Shown here: positions 18,040 through 27,739 of the stretch, one piece after another
Layout of the letters: every line of letters starts with the position of its first letter
Numbering within the stretch: position 1 is the first letter of the stretch
Source: a bacterium
GTDB lineage: Bacteria; SZUA-79; Acidulodesulfobacterales; Acidulodesulfobacteraceae
Reading direction: 5' to 3'
DNA: 44,064 nt
Assembly (NCBI GenBank): GCA_021825865.1
Contig: JAKAFU010000013.1
Span: forward strand, 1-44,064
Notes under the pieces: model-generated
Seen by the model: only the letters and a program-made list of their open reading frames with translations
Told to the model about the DNA's origin: nothing
The model's database searches: none
Position numbers and translations under genes: made by a program

Positions 18040-19045
18040 AACATTAACAAACGGTATTGATTTAACCGAAGATGAGACGTTTAAAATCTTTAATAGGATA
18101 TTTCTCGGAGAGCTTACCAACGCGCAAATAGCATCAATTTTAACAGGATTGAAAGCTAAGGGGGAGACTGTAGCTGAGATGGTAGGAGCAGCTAAAGCTA
18201 TGAGGAGCAATGCGGTCGGAGCAGCGATACCGGATAGTATTCAATTTGAGCTTGTTGATACATGCGGAACCGGCGGAGATTACAAGAATACTTTTAATGT
18301 TTCCACATGTGCTGCAATTATTGCGGCAGGAGCAGGGGTTAAAATTGCAAAACATGGAAATTACGCAGTTTCTTCTAAATCCGGGAGCGCCGATGTTCTT
18401 CAAGAATTAGGCGTTAATATTCAAGCAGATATAAATACTGTCGTAAAGTCTATTGAAGAGACTAACATAGGTTTTTTATTTGCGCCAAAGTTTCATGGAG
18501 CTATGAAATTTGCGGCTCCGGTAAGAAAAGAATTGGGAATTAAAACGATATTTAATATATTAGGTCCTTTAACTAACCCTTTTAATGCTAAAAATCAGGT
18601 AATAGGCGTATATTCCGGAGAAATAGGGAAAAAAATTGCCGGCGCGATAAAATTATTAGGACTTAAAAGAGGTTATGTGGTGTACGGCAAAGACGGTATA
18701 GACGAAGTTAGTTTATCAGATAAGACGACGGTGTATGAAATTAATGACGAAATAGAGATTTCCTATGAAATAGATCCCGAAGAGTTAGGTTTTAAGCTAT
18801 GCGGCATTGAAGAACTGCAGGCATTCTCCGCTGCCGAAAATGCTGCTATAATTAAAGACATAGTTTCAGGTAAAAAATCGCCTAAAAGCGATATGGCAAT
18901 TTTAAATGCAGGTTTTGCTATTAAAGCTTCAGGTAAAACAGATGATTTGAACGAATCTATTTGTTTGGCAAGGCAGAGCATCGAATCGGGCAATGCAGAA
19001 AAAACTCTGAAAGAATTTATAAAAATATCTAACGGCAAAATGTAA
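18008..19045 (+). CDS. trpD: Anthranilate phosphoribosyltransferase
   Basis: TrpD joins anthranilate to PRPP. The 345-residue product carries the PRPP-binding motif DTCGTGGDYKNTFNVST at about residue 80 and KHGNYAVSSKSGSADVLQELG at about 113. The frame could start at GTG or at the ATG three codons later, giving MEIKKIIETLTNG; either start lies inside the end of trpG, so the overlap is 32 or 23 bases and coupling is likely. A 119-base gap follows before trpC. Confidence 0.96.
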   Translation: MKHMEIKKIIETLTNGIDLTEDETFKIFNRIFLGELTNAQIASILTGLKAKGETVAEMVGAAKAMRSNAVGAAIPDSIQFELVDTCGTGGDYKNTFNVSTCAAIIAAGAGVKIAKHGNYAVSSKSGSADVLQELGVNIQADINTVVKSIEETNIGFLFAPKFHGAMKFAAPVRKELGIKTIFNILGPLTNPFNAKNQVIGVYSGEIGKKIAGAIKLLGLKRGYVVYGKDGIDEVSLSDKTTVYEINDEIEISYEIDPEELGFKLCGIEELQAFSAAENAAIIKDIVSGKKSPKSDMAILNAGFAIKASGKTDDLNESICLARQSIESGNAEKTLKEFIKISNGKM

Positions 19046-19164
19046 TAAGAGAACATGTAATAAACGCTCTGCATAATGTTTGCATAGCGAATATTTTTGG
19101 TTTGAACAACCGATATGAAATATAAAATTATAAGATTTAATTTATTATAATATGGAGTTTACTC

Positions 19165-19995
19165 GTGATATTGGACGAAATTTTAAATAATAAAAGAGTT
19201 GAAGTTGAAAAGTTTAAAGAAAAAATAAATATACAGAATTATATAAAAGAAGCACGGGAGACTTTTTATGAGGACAGAAATTTTAAAAAAGCTCTAAAAC
19301 CGCGCTCCAACGGAGAGGCGGTTGCATTTAAAATTTGCAGCATAATCGCGGAACTTAAAAAAGCATCTCCTTCAAGAGGAATCTTTATTCATGATTATAA
19401 ACCTGAAATGCTTGCAAAAAAGTATGAAAATTCAGGCGCGAGTGCTATTTCCGTTCTTACTGATAAAAAATTTTTTATGGGTGACCCGAAAGATATTATA
19501 AAAGTGAAAAATGCGGTAAAATTGCCAATTTTAAGAAAAGATTTTATAATAGATGAAATACAGGTCTTTGAATCGAAAATAATAGGCGCTGATGCGATTC
19601 TTTTGATTTTAAAAGCTATTTCAAAAGAAGATTATTTAAATTTTCTCTCGCTTGCAAAAGAATTGTCTATGGATGTGCTTACGGAAATTTCAGATGAATA
19701 CGAATTAGATATTGCATTAGAATCAGGAGCCGAGATAATAGGAATAAATAACAGAGATTTAACCACTTTCAAGACTGATATTTCTAAAACGATGAATCTT
19801 GCAAAAAAAATAGCCCCCGGCATTATAGTAGTCGCTGAAAGCGGGATACATAAACGGCAGGATATCGAGGTGCTTATTCATCGCGGTATAAATTCTTTTC
19901 TAATAGGCGAAGCCCTTGTTACGTCTGAAGATGTAGAATCACAAATTAAAGATTTTTTAGAGCCTTATCCGGTTGACAATTATTCCGATATTTAA
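19165..19995 (+). CDS. trpC: Indole-3-glycerol phosphate synthase
   Basis: TrpC closes the indole ring from carboxyphenylamino-deoxyribulose phosphate. The 276-residue TIM-barrel protein shows ELKKASPSRGIF (catalytic Lys), SVLTDKKFFMGDP, LPILRKDFIIDEIQ, GINNRDLTTF and VAESGIHKRQD. The GTG start is preceded by TGGAG at eight bases. It is not fused to TrpF, unlike the enterobacterial protein. Confidence 0.96.
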   Translation: MILDEILNNKRVEVEKFKEKINIQNYIKEARETFYEDRNFKKALKPRSNGEAVAFKICSIIAELKKASPSRGIFIHDYKPEMLAKKYENSGASAISVLTDKKFFMGDPKDIIKVKNAVKLPILRKDFIIDEIQVFESKIIGADAILLILKAISKEDYLNFLSLAKELSMDVLTEISDEYELDIALESGAEIIGINNRDLTTFKTDISKTMNLAKKIAPGIIVVAESGIHKRQDIEVLIHRGINSFLIGEALVTSEDVESQIKDFLEPYPVDNYSDI

Positions 19996-20075
19996 TTTAT
20001 ATTTAATAAGTAATATCGCATTCGATTATTATAATATATAATATACAATATTTGCTCAGGCAGTATTCATATAGC

Positions 20076-20750
20076 ATGGCTATAAAGATTAAAATATGCG
20101 GCATAACAAATTTAGAAGATGCCATTAATGCGGTTGAATTAGGCGCTGATTGCTTAGGTTTTGTTTTTTATAAAAACTCAAAGAGAAATATTGAAATTGA
20201 AAATGCAAAGAAGATCATCGCCGAAATTAATAATATTAGTCTAAATTCAGAAAAAAATTTTTTTGGGAAAAAAGGCGGTGTTTTCACGGCAGGGGTATTT
20301 GTCGATGCAGATTTAACCGATTTGGATAAGATAATACGTGAAACGGGTATAGATATTATCCAGCTTTCAGGCAGCGAAACGCCTGATTATATCGCAAATT
20401 TGAAAAAAAATGGCTATGATGAGCGTAATATTATTAAAGCTGTCCATATACATAACGAGTCCGACATAGACAGAGTGCATCTATATGAATCTTCAAGAGT
20501 TAACATATTACTCGATACTTATGCCGGACGAGGCATTTACGGCGGAACCGGAACGGTTTTTGACTGGAATATAATTAAAAATTTAGATTTGTCTGATAAA
20601 ATTATTGCAGGCGGTGTTTCTCCGGCTAATGTAAATTATATAAATAATAATTTGAAACCCTATGGCGTTGACCTTTCAAGTAAAATTGAAAAATTTCCCG
20701 GAAAAAAAGATTATAATAAAATGAAGTTATTATTCGATAATAGTAAATAA
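20076..20750 (+). CDS. trpF: Phosphoribosylanthranilate isomerase
   Basis: TrpF isomerises phosphoribosylanthranilate to the open-chain ketose. The start is the ATG giving MAIKIKICGITNLEDA, which places the catalytic Cys in the KICGIT motif at the usual position; an in-frame TTG eight codons earlier lacks support. The 224-residue product has GFVFYKNSKRNI, LDTYAGRGIYGGTGTVFDW and the phosphate-binding IIAGGVSPANV. A segment near residues 50-66 (after NNISLNSEKNFFGKKGG) looks slightly longer than usual. Confidence 0.95.
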   Translation: MAIKIKICGITNLEDAINAVELGADCLGFVFYKNSKRNIEIENAKKIIAEINNISLNSEKNFFGKKGGVFTAGVFVDADLTDLDKIIRETGIDIIQLSGSETPDYIANLKKNGYDERNIIKAVHIHNESDIDRVHLYESSRVNILLDTYAGRGIYGGTGTVFDWNIIKNLDLSDKIIAGGVSPANVNYINNNLKPYGVDLSSKIEKFPGKKDYNKMKLLFDNSK

Positions 20751-20786
20751 TATGAACTATGTTTTGATAAAATAGTTGGAGATAAA

Positions 20787-21974
20787 ATGAAATATCCAGA
20801 CAGTAAAGGGCATTTTGGAGAATACGGAGGAAGATACATTTCTGAAACTTTAATGCCGGCAATATTAGAATTGGAAGAATTTTATAAAAAAATTAAAAAC
20901 GATAAAGAGTTTAAAGATGAACTGAGACATTATTTAAGAAATTATGCTGGAAGACCGACGCCGCTTTATTATGCCTCCAGACTATCAAAGCTCTATGATT
21001 CCAATATATATCTCAAAAGAGAGGATTTGAATCATACCGGTTCGCATAAATTAAATAATACGCTTGGTCAGGCTTTACTTGCAGTCAAAATGGGTAAAAA
21101 AAGGATAATAGCGGAAACAGGCGCAGGACAGCACGGGGTTGCTACGGCAACGGTATGCGCTTTGTTTGATATTGAGTGTGAAATTTTTATGGGCGTCAAG
21201 GATATTGAAAGGCAAAAACAGAATGTGTTAAGAATGGAAGTGCTCGGAGCAAAGGTGACACCGGTTAATGCCGGATCTTCAACATTGAAAGACGCTATGA
21301 ATGAAGCGATAAGAGATTGGATTACAAACGTGAGGACAACATATTATATGATAGGCACTGCTGCGGGAATGCACCCGTATCCTGAGCTGGTCAGAGATTT
21401 TCAGTCTGTCATAGGAAAAGAAGTTTTAAAAGAGTTAAAACTGATAGACAAATTTCCGGATGTTTTAATTGCCTGCATAGGCGGAGGAAGTAATGCCATC
21501 GGTTTGTTTCATCCTTTTTTAAAATATAAAGAAATAAAAATGTACGGGGTCGAAGCAGGCGGATTAGGTTTGGAAACAGGAAAGCATGCCGCATCTATAT
21601 CAGGAGGAAAGCCGGGGGTCCTTCATGGTAATAAAACCTATTTATTGCAGGATGAAGACGGAAGAATCAAGGAAGCGCATTCAATAGCTGCAGGTTTAGA
21701 TTATCCTGGTGTAGGACCTGAGCACAGTTTTTATGCCGACAAAAAAAGAATAATTTACGATACCGTAACTGATAAAGAGGCAATAGAAGCATTTAAGCTT
21801 TTATGCAGATTAGAAGGTATTATTCCGGCTATAGAGAGTTCGCACGCTATTGCATATCTCGATAAAATTAAAAATGAAATCAAGGGTAAAACAGTTATTG
21901 TAAATCTTTCCGGCAGAGGAGATAAGGATATGGAAACCATATCAGGCTATATGTCAGAAAATAAAATTGTGTAA
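20787..21974 (+). CDS. trpB: Tryptophan synthase beta chain
   Basis: TrpB condenses indole with serine using pyridoxal phosphate. The 395-residue product opens with [20 protein letters not shown], has the PLP lysine in [13 protein letters not shown], the catalytic Glu in [14 protein letters not shown], and the phosphate loop GGGSNAIG. It is the TrpB1 type that partners with TrpA. GGAG precedes the ATG, 36 bases after trpF. Confidence 0.98.
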   Translation: MKYPDSKGHFGEYGGRYISETLMPAILELEEFYKKIKNDKEFKDELRHYLRNYAGRPTPLYYASRLSKLYDSNIYLKREDLNHTGSHKLNNTLGQALLAVKMGKKRIIAETGAGQHGVATATVCALFDIECEIFMGVKDIERQKQNVLRMEVLGAKVTPVNAGSSTLKDAMNEAIRDWITNVRTTYYMIGTAAGMHPYPELVRDFQSVIGKEVLKELKLIDKFPDVLIACIGGGSNAIGLFHPFLKYKEIKMYGVEAGGLGLETGKHAASISGGKPGVLHGNKTYLLQDEDGRIKEAHSIAAGLDYPGVGPEHSFYADKKRIIYDTVTDKEAIEAFKLLCRLEGIIPAIESSHAIAYLDKIKNEIKGKTVIVNLSGRGDKDMETISGYMSENKIV

Positions 21975-22077
21975 GACCGGCATTGTAATAATACATAAAT
22001 AATAAATAATAAATAATAGTTTATTGAAATAAAAATGATAGTTAAATTTAATTGATAAGAACGGGGATTAAAGTAAT

Positions 22078-22887
22078 ATGGCGAACAATATAAATAAAAT
22101 AGATGAGCTTTTTGCAAATTATAAAAAAGCAGGGAAAACTGCATTTATCCCCTTTATTTCAATTGGAGACCCTGATATAAAAACTTCATTTGACATAGCA
22201 AAGGCATTAATCTCCAATGGTGCAGACATGATTGAATTGGGATATCCTTTTTCAGACCCTATGGCAGACGGTAAAGTTATACAAAAATCGTATGAAAGAG
22301 CGTTAAAAAATCGCGTAACTATGGCTGATGCGTTTAACTTTGTCGCAAGACTAAGGCAAATCTCAGAAATCCCTGTAATATTTTTTACTTACTATAATCC
22401 TATTTTTGCCTATCGTACTTCAGAATTTGCCGATAGCGCTTCGGCAGCCGGAATAGACGGAGTTCTTGTCGTTGATTTGCCCCCGGAAGAATCTTTTGAA
22501 TTAAAGCAATTTATCGACAAAAAAAATATAGATCAGATTTTTTTACTGGCGCCGACTTCTGACATATCGAGAATTAAACTAATTACTTCGTATGCAAAAG
22601 GTTTTGTATACTATGTCAGCGTTACAGGGGTGACAGGCGCGAGAAGAAGTCTTCCTGCGGAAATGCGCTCAAAAGTGGAAGAGATAAAAAATATTAAAGA
22701 TATTCCCGTCGGAATCGGGTTTGGAATATCCAGTCCTGAACAGGCTGAAGAAATAAAAAATTATGCCGATGCAATTATTATAGGTTCAAAAATCATCCAA
22801 TTTATTGAAAATAATTTAAACGATAAAAATAATATTATTAAAAGTATTTCAGAATTTTCTTACGGTATCAAATCAAGTCTTATGTAA
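22078..22887 (+). CDS. trpA: Tryptophan synthase alpha chain
   Basis: TrpA releases indole from indole-3-glycerol phosphate and passes it to TrpB. The 269-residue TIM barrel has the catalytic Glu in MIELGYPFSDPMADG, whose Asp is the second catalytic residue, and the phosphate-binding YYVSVTGVTGARRSLP and GFGISSPEQA segments. A 103-base spacer separates it from trpB, with GGGGA before the ATG. Confidence 0.97.
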   Translation: MANNINKIDELFANYKKAGKTAFIPFISIGDPDIKTSFDIAKALISNGADMIELGYPFSDPMADGKVIQKSYERALKNRVTMADAFNFVARLRQISEIPVIFFTYYNPIFAYRTSEFADSASAAGIDGVLVVDLPPEESFELKQFIDKKNIDQIFLLAPTSDISRIKLITSYAKGFVYYVSVTGVTGARRSLPAEMRSKVEEIKNIKDIPVGIGFGISSPEQAEEIKNYADAIIIGSKIIQFIENNLNDKNNIIKSISEFSYGIKSSLM

Positions 22888-22968
22888 AAAATTTTTAAAA
22901 AAAATAAGATTAAGCAATAAATTTAATGAATAGCACATCAATCATTATGTCAGAATATGCGATGTAAC

Positions 22969-22993
22969 TAATGTAATGTAATATAATATAATA
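22969..22993 (+). repeat. Five-copy TAATR tandem repeat before accD
   Basis: TAATG twice and TAATA three times form a 25-base pentamer array. The array contains two overlapping TATAAT hexamers, the last ending 18 bases before the accD ATG. Copy-number change would move or add -10-like elements. It may equally be a simple A+T repeat. Confidence 0.6.
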
Positions 22994-23010
22994 TACATAT
23001 TGTAGCGTGT

Positions 23011-23862
23011 ATGCATTTATTTAAATTAAAAAAAAACGATAAAGCTCAAAAAGATGCTAATAGGCAAGGAGGCATTCCTGAAGGTTTATGGGTTAAATGT
23101 CAGGGATGCAGCGAGATTATTTACAAGAAAGAACTTGAAAGGAATCTTGAAGTGTGTCCAAAATGTAATTATCATTTCAGGATAAATTCTGCAAGCAGAA
23201 TCAAAATCGTTTTTGATGAGGGAAGTTTTGTACGTTTGTTTGATGATTTGAAACCTAATGATATTTTAGATTTTAAAGATACAAAAAAATATAAAGACAG
23301 ATTGAGGGAAGATTATAAAAAAACCGGATTATCCGATGCGGCTGTCGCGGGATATGGTTTAATAGAAAAAATAGAAGCGGCGTCCATTATTTTTGATTTT
23401 AATTTTATGGGCGGCTCTATGGGTAGAATAGTAGGAGAAAAAATAACCAGAACATTTGAGTATGCTATTGACAAAAGATTGCCCGTCATAATATTTACTT
23501 CTTCAGGAGGGGCAAGAATGCAGGAAGGTATTTTTTCTTTAATGCAGATGGCTAAAACCATAGCAGTTATTTCAGAGTACGAGAAAACGCATCTTCCTTA
23601 TATATCTGTTTTGACCGACCCGACCACAGGAGGTGTCTCGGCATCTTTTGCGAGCATAGGAGATGTTATGATAGCCGAGCCTAGAGCTCTGATAGGATTT
23701 GCCGGTCCGAGGGTAATTGAAAAGACGATTCATCAAAATCTTCCGGAAGGTTTTCAAAGGGCGGAATACCTTTTGGAACACGGTATGATAGATATGATAG
23801 TTGAAAGAAAAGATATAAAAAACACTCTTAAAAATCTCTTAACTTTATTAATCAATAATTAA
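23011..23862 (+). CDS. accD: Acetyl-CoA carboxylase carboxyltransferase subunit beta
   Basis: AccD with AccA transfers carboxyl from biotin to acetyl-CoA to form malonyl-CoA for fatty-acid synthesis. The 283-residue product has an N-terminal zinc ribbon with Cys30, Cys33, Cys49 and Cys52, and the carboxyltransferase core with [12 protein letters not shown] and [14 protein letters not shown]. No ribosome binding site is visible before the ATG. Its place after trpA and before folC is a known arrangement in deltaproteobacterial genomes; accA is not in the window. Confidence 0.97.
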   Translation: MHLFKLKKNDKAQKDANRQGGIPEGLWVKCQGCSEIIYKKELERNLEVCPKCNYHFRINSASRIKIVFDEGSFVRLFDDLKPNDILDFKDTKKYKDRLREDYKKTGLSDAAVAGYGLIEKIEAASIIFDFNFMGGSMGRIVGEKITRTFEYAIDKRLPVIIFTSSGGARMQEGIFSLMQMAKTIAVISEYEKTHLPYISVLTDPTTGGVSASFASIGDVMIAEPRALIGFAGPRVIEKTIHQNLPEGFQRAEYLLEHGMIDMIVERKDIKNTLKNLLTLLINN

Positions 23863-23864
23863 TA

Positions 23865-25187
23865 ATGCAGTCCGAAATTCACAATCTTGATTCAGTTGAA
23901 AAATTATACAAAAAACAAGGATTTAAAATAAATTTCGGTTTAAGCGGTATCGAAAAACTATTGAAATATGCAGATAATCCGCAGGAATATATTAATTTTA
24001 TCCATATCACCGGCACTAACGGAAAAGGTTCGGTAAGCAGGTTTATCTATGAAATTTTAAGAGCGCATGGTTTAAATACCGGACTATATACGTCGCCGCA
24101 TCTTTTAAAATTTAATGAAAGGATAATCGTTGACGATAAACAGATAAGCGACGCCGACTTAGAAAGACTGAAAAATTATTTTTTGGACGGCGGATTTAAC
24201 AATAGTTTTTTTGAATTAACTACCGCTATCTGTTTTAAATATTTTAAGGAAAAGAATGTCGATATTGCCGTTATTGAAGCCGGTCTCGGCGGTATGCTGG
24301 ATGCTACCAATATTATAACTAAACCTTTGTTGTCCATAATTACCAATATCTCGATAGACCATTCCGAAATTTTAGGCAATTCATATAAAAAAATAGCTCT
24401 TGATAAAGCCGGTATTATTAAAAGAGATTCTATTTTTATAACCGGCGAAAGAAAAGCTGCCATAAGAGAAATTTTAATAAACGAAGCAATTCATAAAAAA
24501 GCTAAGTATTTTTCTACAAACTTAATTAAAATAACGCATCAAAAAAATATATATAATTATTACGGAATCGATGTCTCATTCGAAAATATATTATTGCCTT
24601 CTTTTGCATCATATCATAAATATAATTTAGCCGTGGCGCTGTTGTCAATTGAAGTTTTATTCAAATATTATAAAAATAAAATTTATAATAAGAATCTATC
24701 TGAAGAGTGCGTAAAAAAAGGTATATCTAATTTTAAAAACGCCGGAAGATTTGAAATCCTGAATATAAATAATGCAGCAGTAATTCTTGACGGAGCGCAT
24801 AATCCTGACGGAATAAAAAATTTAATCAGTTCTTTAAAAAATATTTATAAAAAGAGTAATTATATATTTGTATTCGGAGTAATGAAAGACAAGGATTATA
24901 AAACTATGCTCAGGCGATTGTCAAATTCGGCTAATGCAAATTGTACGGCAGATATAATATTTTCAAATGTTGACAATGAAAGGTCAATGGATTCAAAATT
25001 ATTAAAAGAATATTCTGACAATTTAAAATATTTTAATAGTTCATATGCCGCAGCGAATATTAAAGAAGCTATGGATAAAGCATTTCAACTATATAATGCG
25101 GCAGACGGCGGCAGCCGCAGGGTAATAGCGGTGTGCGGGTCGCTTTATCTGCTTGGAGACTTTAAGAAAAATCAGCCGGACATTTAG
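23865..25187 (+). CDS. folC: Folylpolyglutamate / dihydrofolate synthase
   Basis: FolC adds glutamate to dihydropteroate or to folates in an ATP-dependent Mur-ligase-type reaction. The 440-residue product has the P-loop GTNGKGS at about residues 50-56, the YTSPHLLKFNERI omega-type loop, EAGLGGMLDATN, and the C-terminal domain motif LDGAHNPDGI. It begins two bases after the accD stop and is probably cotranscribed with it. Confidence 0.95.
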   Translation: MQSEIHNLDSVEKLYKKQGFKINFGLSGIEKLLKYADNPQEYINFIHITGTNGKGSVSRFIYEILRAHGLNTGLYTSPHLLKFNERIIVDDKQISDADLERLKNYFLDGGFNNSFFELTTAICFKYFKEKNVDIAVIEAGLGGMLDATNIITKPLLSIITNISIDHSEILGNSYKKIALDKAGIIKRDSIFITGERKAAIREILINEAIHKKAKYFSTNLIKITHQKNIYNYYGIDVSFENILLPSFASYHKYNLAVALLSIEVLFKYYKNKIYNKNLSEECVKKGISNFKNAGRFEILNINNAAVILDGAHNPDGIKNLISSLKNIYKKSNYIFVFGVMKDKDYKTMLRRLSNSANANCTADIIFSNVDNERSMDSKLLKEYSDNLKYFNSSYAAANIKEAMDKAFQLYNAADGGSRRVIAVCGSLYLLGDFKKNQPDI

Positions 25188-25189
25188 CC

Positions 25190-25224
25190 GTATCTATTAT
25201 AGATACATCTAGCGGTATCTATAA
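25190..25224 (+). promoter_or_regulatory. Two mutually exclusive hairpins between folC and lptD
   Basis: GTATCTA pairs with TAGATAC (seven pairs, three-base loop). The same middle arm, extended to TTATAGATAC, can instead pair with GTATCTATAA downstream (ten pairs, eight-base loop). The three-segment layout recalls an attenuator-like switch. No T tract follows either hairpin, so the role, if any, is unknown; a folC 3' end structure is another option. Confidence 0.4.
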
Positions 25225-25308
25225 CATATCTGTTGTTGTCTAATATTTATTGCGGTATTATTCTTATTTATTGTTTTTATTTATTTTTAATCTATTTCAA
25301 GTTAAATA

Positions 25309-27567
25309 ATGCAAAATTTTTTAAATAATAAAATTATAAAATTAACCGGCATTATAATCGTTGTCTGCTTTATTATTTTTAAGGCAAATAACGTTCATGC
25401 TTTGAACGCCGCAGAAAAAACAACAAAGATTAATATTACTGCCGATAAGATAATTTATTATAAAAAGTATAATAAATATATTATTACGGGAAATGTTTTA
25501 ATAACGAGGCGCCATTTTCGGTTATATGCCGATAAGGTTGTATATTTCTACAAAACAGGTTTTGCAATTGCGACGGGTCACGTTGTAGCGTATTCTAAAG
25601 GCAGCGTCACTAAAGCCAAAGAGTTAAAAGTATATTTAAAAAATAGATACGGAGACATTTATGATTCGCATATACATTATATAAAAAAAAATATTTTTAT
25701 ATATGGCCAAAAGATTACACATAAAGCTAAAGGGTTTTATCAGGTTCAAAACGGCTACATAACGTCATGCAGGAGGAAAACGCCTTCGTGGAAACTCTAC
25801 TCTTCATTTTCAGATATATATGTAGGCAATTATGCATTTTCATATAATTCGCTGTTTTACATACATGATGTGCCTGTTTTGTATTTTCCGTTTATGGTAA
25901 TGCCTATTAAAACAAAAAAGTCTTCCGGATTGCTGATACCCACTGCCGGATACAGCAGCCTTACCGGTTATCAGGCAGGCGACGGATATTATTTTGACCT
26001 TGGTCAAAGTCAGGACCTTACGTACAATTTAAATTATTACAGTTTTTTAGGTATAGGAAACTCATTGAAATACAGATATAGTCTGAATCAGTTTTCGCAC
26101 GGTTCTATATACGGTTTTTACATGAATGAGAACAATAACGCCAAAAGTACTGCCCTGTCGGCCAACCTTACAAGATATTTGTTGTTTTCTCATAATATAG
26201 ATTTTATTGACGGAATGTCGTTTAAGACTAATTTGAATATCCCGAGCGATCCGGCTTTCTACACCGATTTTTCTACAAATGTTTATCAGATGACTAAAAA
26301 TAGGCTATCTTCTAACTTTTCTGCAACGAAGGATTTTAGCGGTTTCTCCGCAAGGATGAATTTTTTAAGATTGGATAACCTGTTTTTCGCAAATTATGCT
26401 ACAGTTGACGAATATCCAAGATTTTCTCTAAACGGGGAAGAAGAACTTAGAAAATTTTATTTCGCTCCTTTATATTTAAAATTTAATTCATCGCTGAACG
26501 TTCTTAGGAGTGCCGACTATTACAGCGCAAACAGATTAGATATATTTCCTGATTTATATATGCCTCTAAAATTATTAGGCGGCATAAATATCACTCCTTC
26601 GGCCGGATTTAGATACACCGGCTATGATGATATTAAAAACGCAGAAACAAACGAAGATTATTCAAATCAAAGCAGAGAAATTTACTACGCCGGCGTTGCC
26701 GGCAGCGCCACTTTATTTAAAAATTACGAAAATAGTAAGAACGGAAGCGGTTCAATCTCTTTTGTTAAACCTTATATTAACTATAATTTAATCAGACCGG
26801 TAAATCAATCGGGATTGCCTCTGTTTGACCAGACGGATTATATACCGCCTGAAAGTGCCGTTAAATACGGATTTAACTGGGATATTGAAAATTATTCCAA
26901 AAACAGTATATCAAATTTATTCAGATTTGATATATATCAGTATCATTCTTTTTCAGGAAATTTTATTAATCCCGTAAATTATTTTAACTATAATAATTCA
27001 AATTCAGATATAATAGGCAGATTAAGATACCATCCATTTGGCAATATATATTTCCTCGGCTCATGGAGTTACGATGATTACGATTATATTTTTGATAATT
27101 ATAACTTAGGAACGCAGCTTACGGATTACAGGAATGATTCTTTAGGATTAGGATATACGGAAGTTAATGATATTCAGGGTTATCTCGGGGCATTAAATAT
27201 GTTTAATCCAAGCAATGCGTCGATATTTCCGCAGAGTCTTTCGCTTATTACCCCGACAAATACGTTGTCTTATGCAAGCCTAAGCACTAATTTAAATATT
27301 ATTGACGGATTCAGCCTGAATCTGGCTGAAAATTACGATGTTACCATTCACAAAGATATTTCTAATTCTGTGGGAATAATGTATAATCTCGGCTGTTTGG
27401 GTTTTGTGGCAAGTTATACCAATATGCCTTATTTTCATCAGTGGGCTTTTTCATTTGGTCTGGTGCTTAAGGGAATAGGGACTTACGGTTTCGGAAATAT
27501 GGTCAGCCCGGGGTTAAACTCCAGCGGCATGAGCGTAATGTCGCCTAATTATGCATTTAATCCTTAA
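25309..27567 (+). CDS. lptD: LPS-assembly protein LptD (outer membrane)
   Basis: LptD forms, with LptE, the outer-membrane pore that inserts lipopolysaccharide into the outer leaflet. The 752-residue product has a signal peptide, with cleavage likely after the VHA near residue 31. An OstA/LptA-like jellyroll follows (ADKIIYYKKYNKYIITGNVLI, read in parts, then YADKVVYFY). The rest is a long aromatic-rich beta-barrel domain containing VPVLYFPFMVMPIKTKKSSG and GLLIPTAGYS. No lptA, lptE or other lpt gene is seen nearby. The barrel half is typically the most variable part. Confidence 0.92.
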   Translation: MQNFLNNKIIKLTGIIIVVCFIIFKANNVHALNAAEKTTKINITADKIIYYKKYNKYIITGNVLITRRHFRLYADKVVYFYKTGFAIATGHVVAYSKGSVTKAKELKVYLKNRYGDIYDSHIHYIKKNIFIYGQKITHKAKGFYQVQNGYITSCRRKTPSWKLYSSFSDIYVGNYAFSYNSLFYIHDVPVLYFPFMVMPIKTKKSSGLLIPTAGYSSLTGYQAGDGYYFDLGQSQDLTYNLNYYSFLGIGNSLKYRYSLNQFSHGSIYGFYMNENNNAKSTALSANLTRYLLFSHNIDFIDGMSFKTNLNIPSDPAFYTDFSTNVYQMTKNRLSSNFSATKDFSGFSARMNFLRLDNLFFANYATVDEYPRFSLNGEEELRKFYFAPLYLKFNSSLNVLRSADYYSANRLDIFPDLYMPLKLLGGINITPSAGFRYTGYDDIKNAETNEDYSNQSREIYYAGVAGSATLFKNYENSKNGSGSISFVKPYINYNLIRPVNQSGLPLFDQTDYIPPESAVKYGFNWDIENYSKNSISNLFRFDIYQYHSFSGNFINPVNYFNYNNSNSDIIGRLRYHPFGNIYFLGSWSYDDYDYIFDNYNLGTQLTDYRNDSLGLGYTEVNDIQGYLGALNMFNPSNASIFPQSLSLITPTNTLSYASLSTNLNIIDGFSLNLAENYDVTIHKDISNSVGIMYNLGCLGFVASYTNMPYFHQWAFSFGLVLKGIGTYGFGNMVSPGLNSSGMSVMSPNYAFNP

Positions 27568-27739
27568 TGACAGGCTAAAATCGGTAAACGCAGTATGATT
27601 TAATATAATTTGCGGTATCTCTTTATAATAATATGTATATTTTCCGATATTGCAGCGGAACGAAAAAAGGTAGGGTTTTATTCGGCATAAAAAATTATCT
27701 ATATTGCATTTTCAAAAAAGAAACGGAGGGTTTGAAACC

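Noticed and set aside
19096-19115. GGTTTGAACAACC as a tRNA T-arm
   Set aside because: No acceptor stem, anticodon arm or D-arm could be found around it.
20052-20075. TTG start for trpF
   Set aside because: It adds eight residues before the conserved IKICGIT strand and has no ribosome binding site.
27704-27739. TTG start for rfbB
   Set aside because: The GGAGGG site lies inside this extension and serves the ATG at 27740, which begins the NAD-binding strand.
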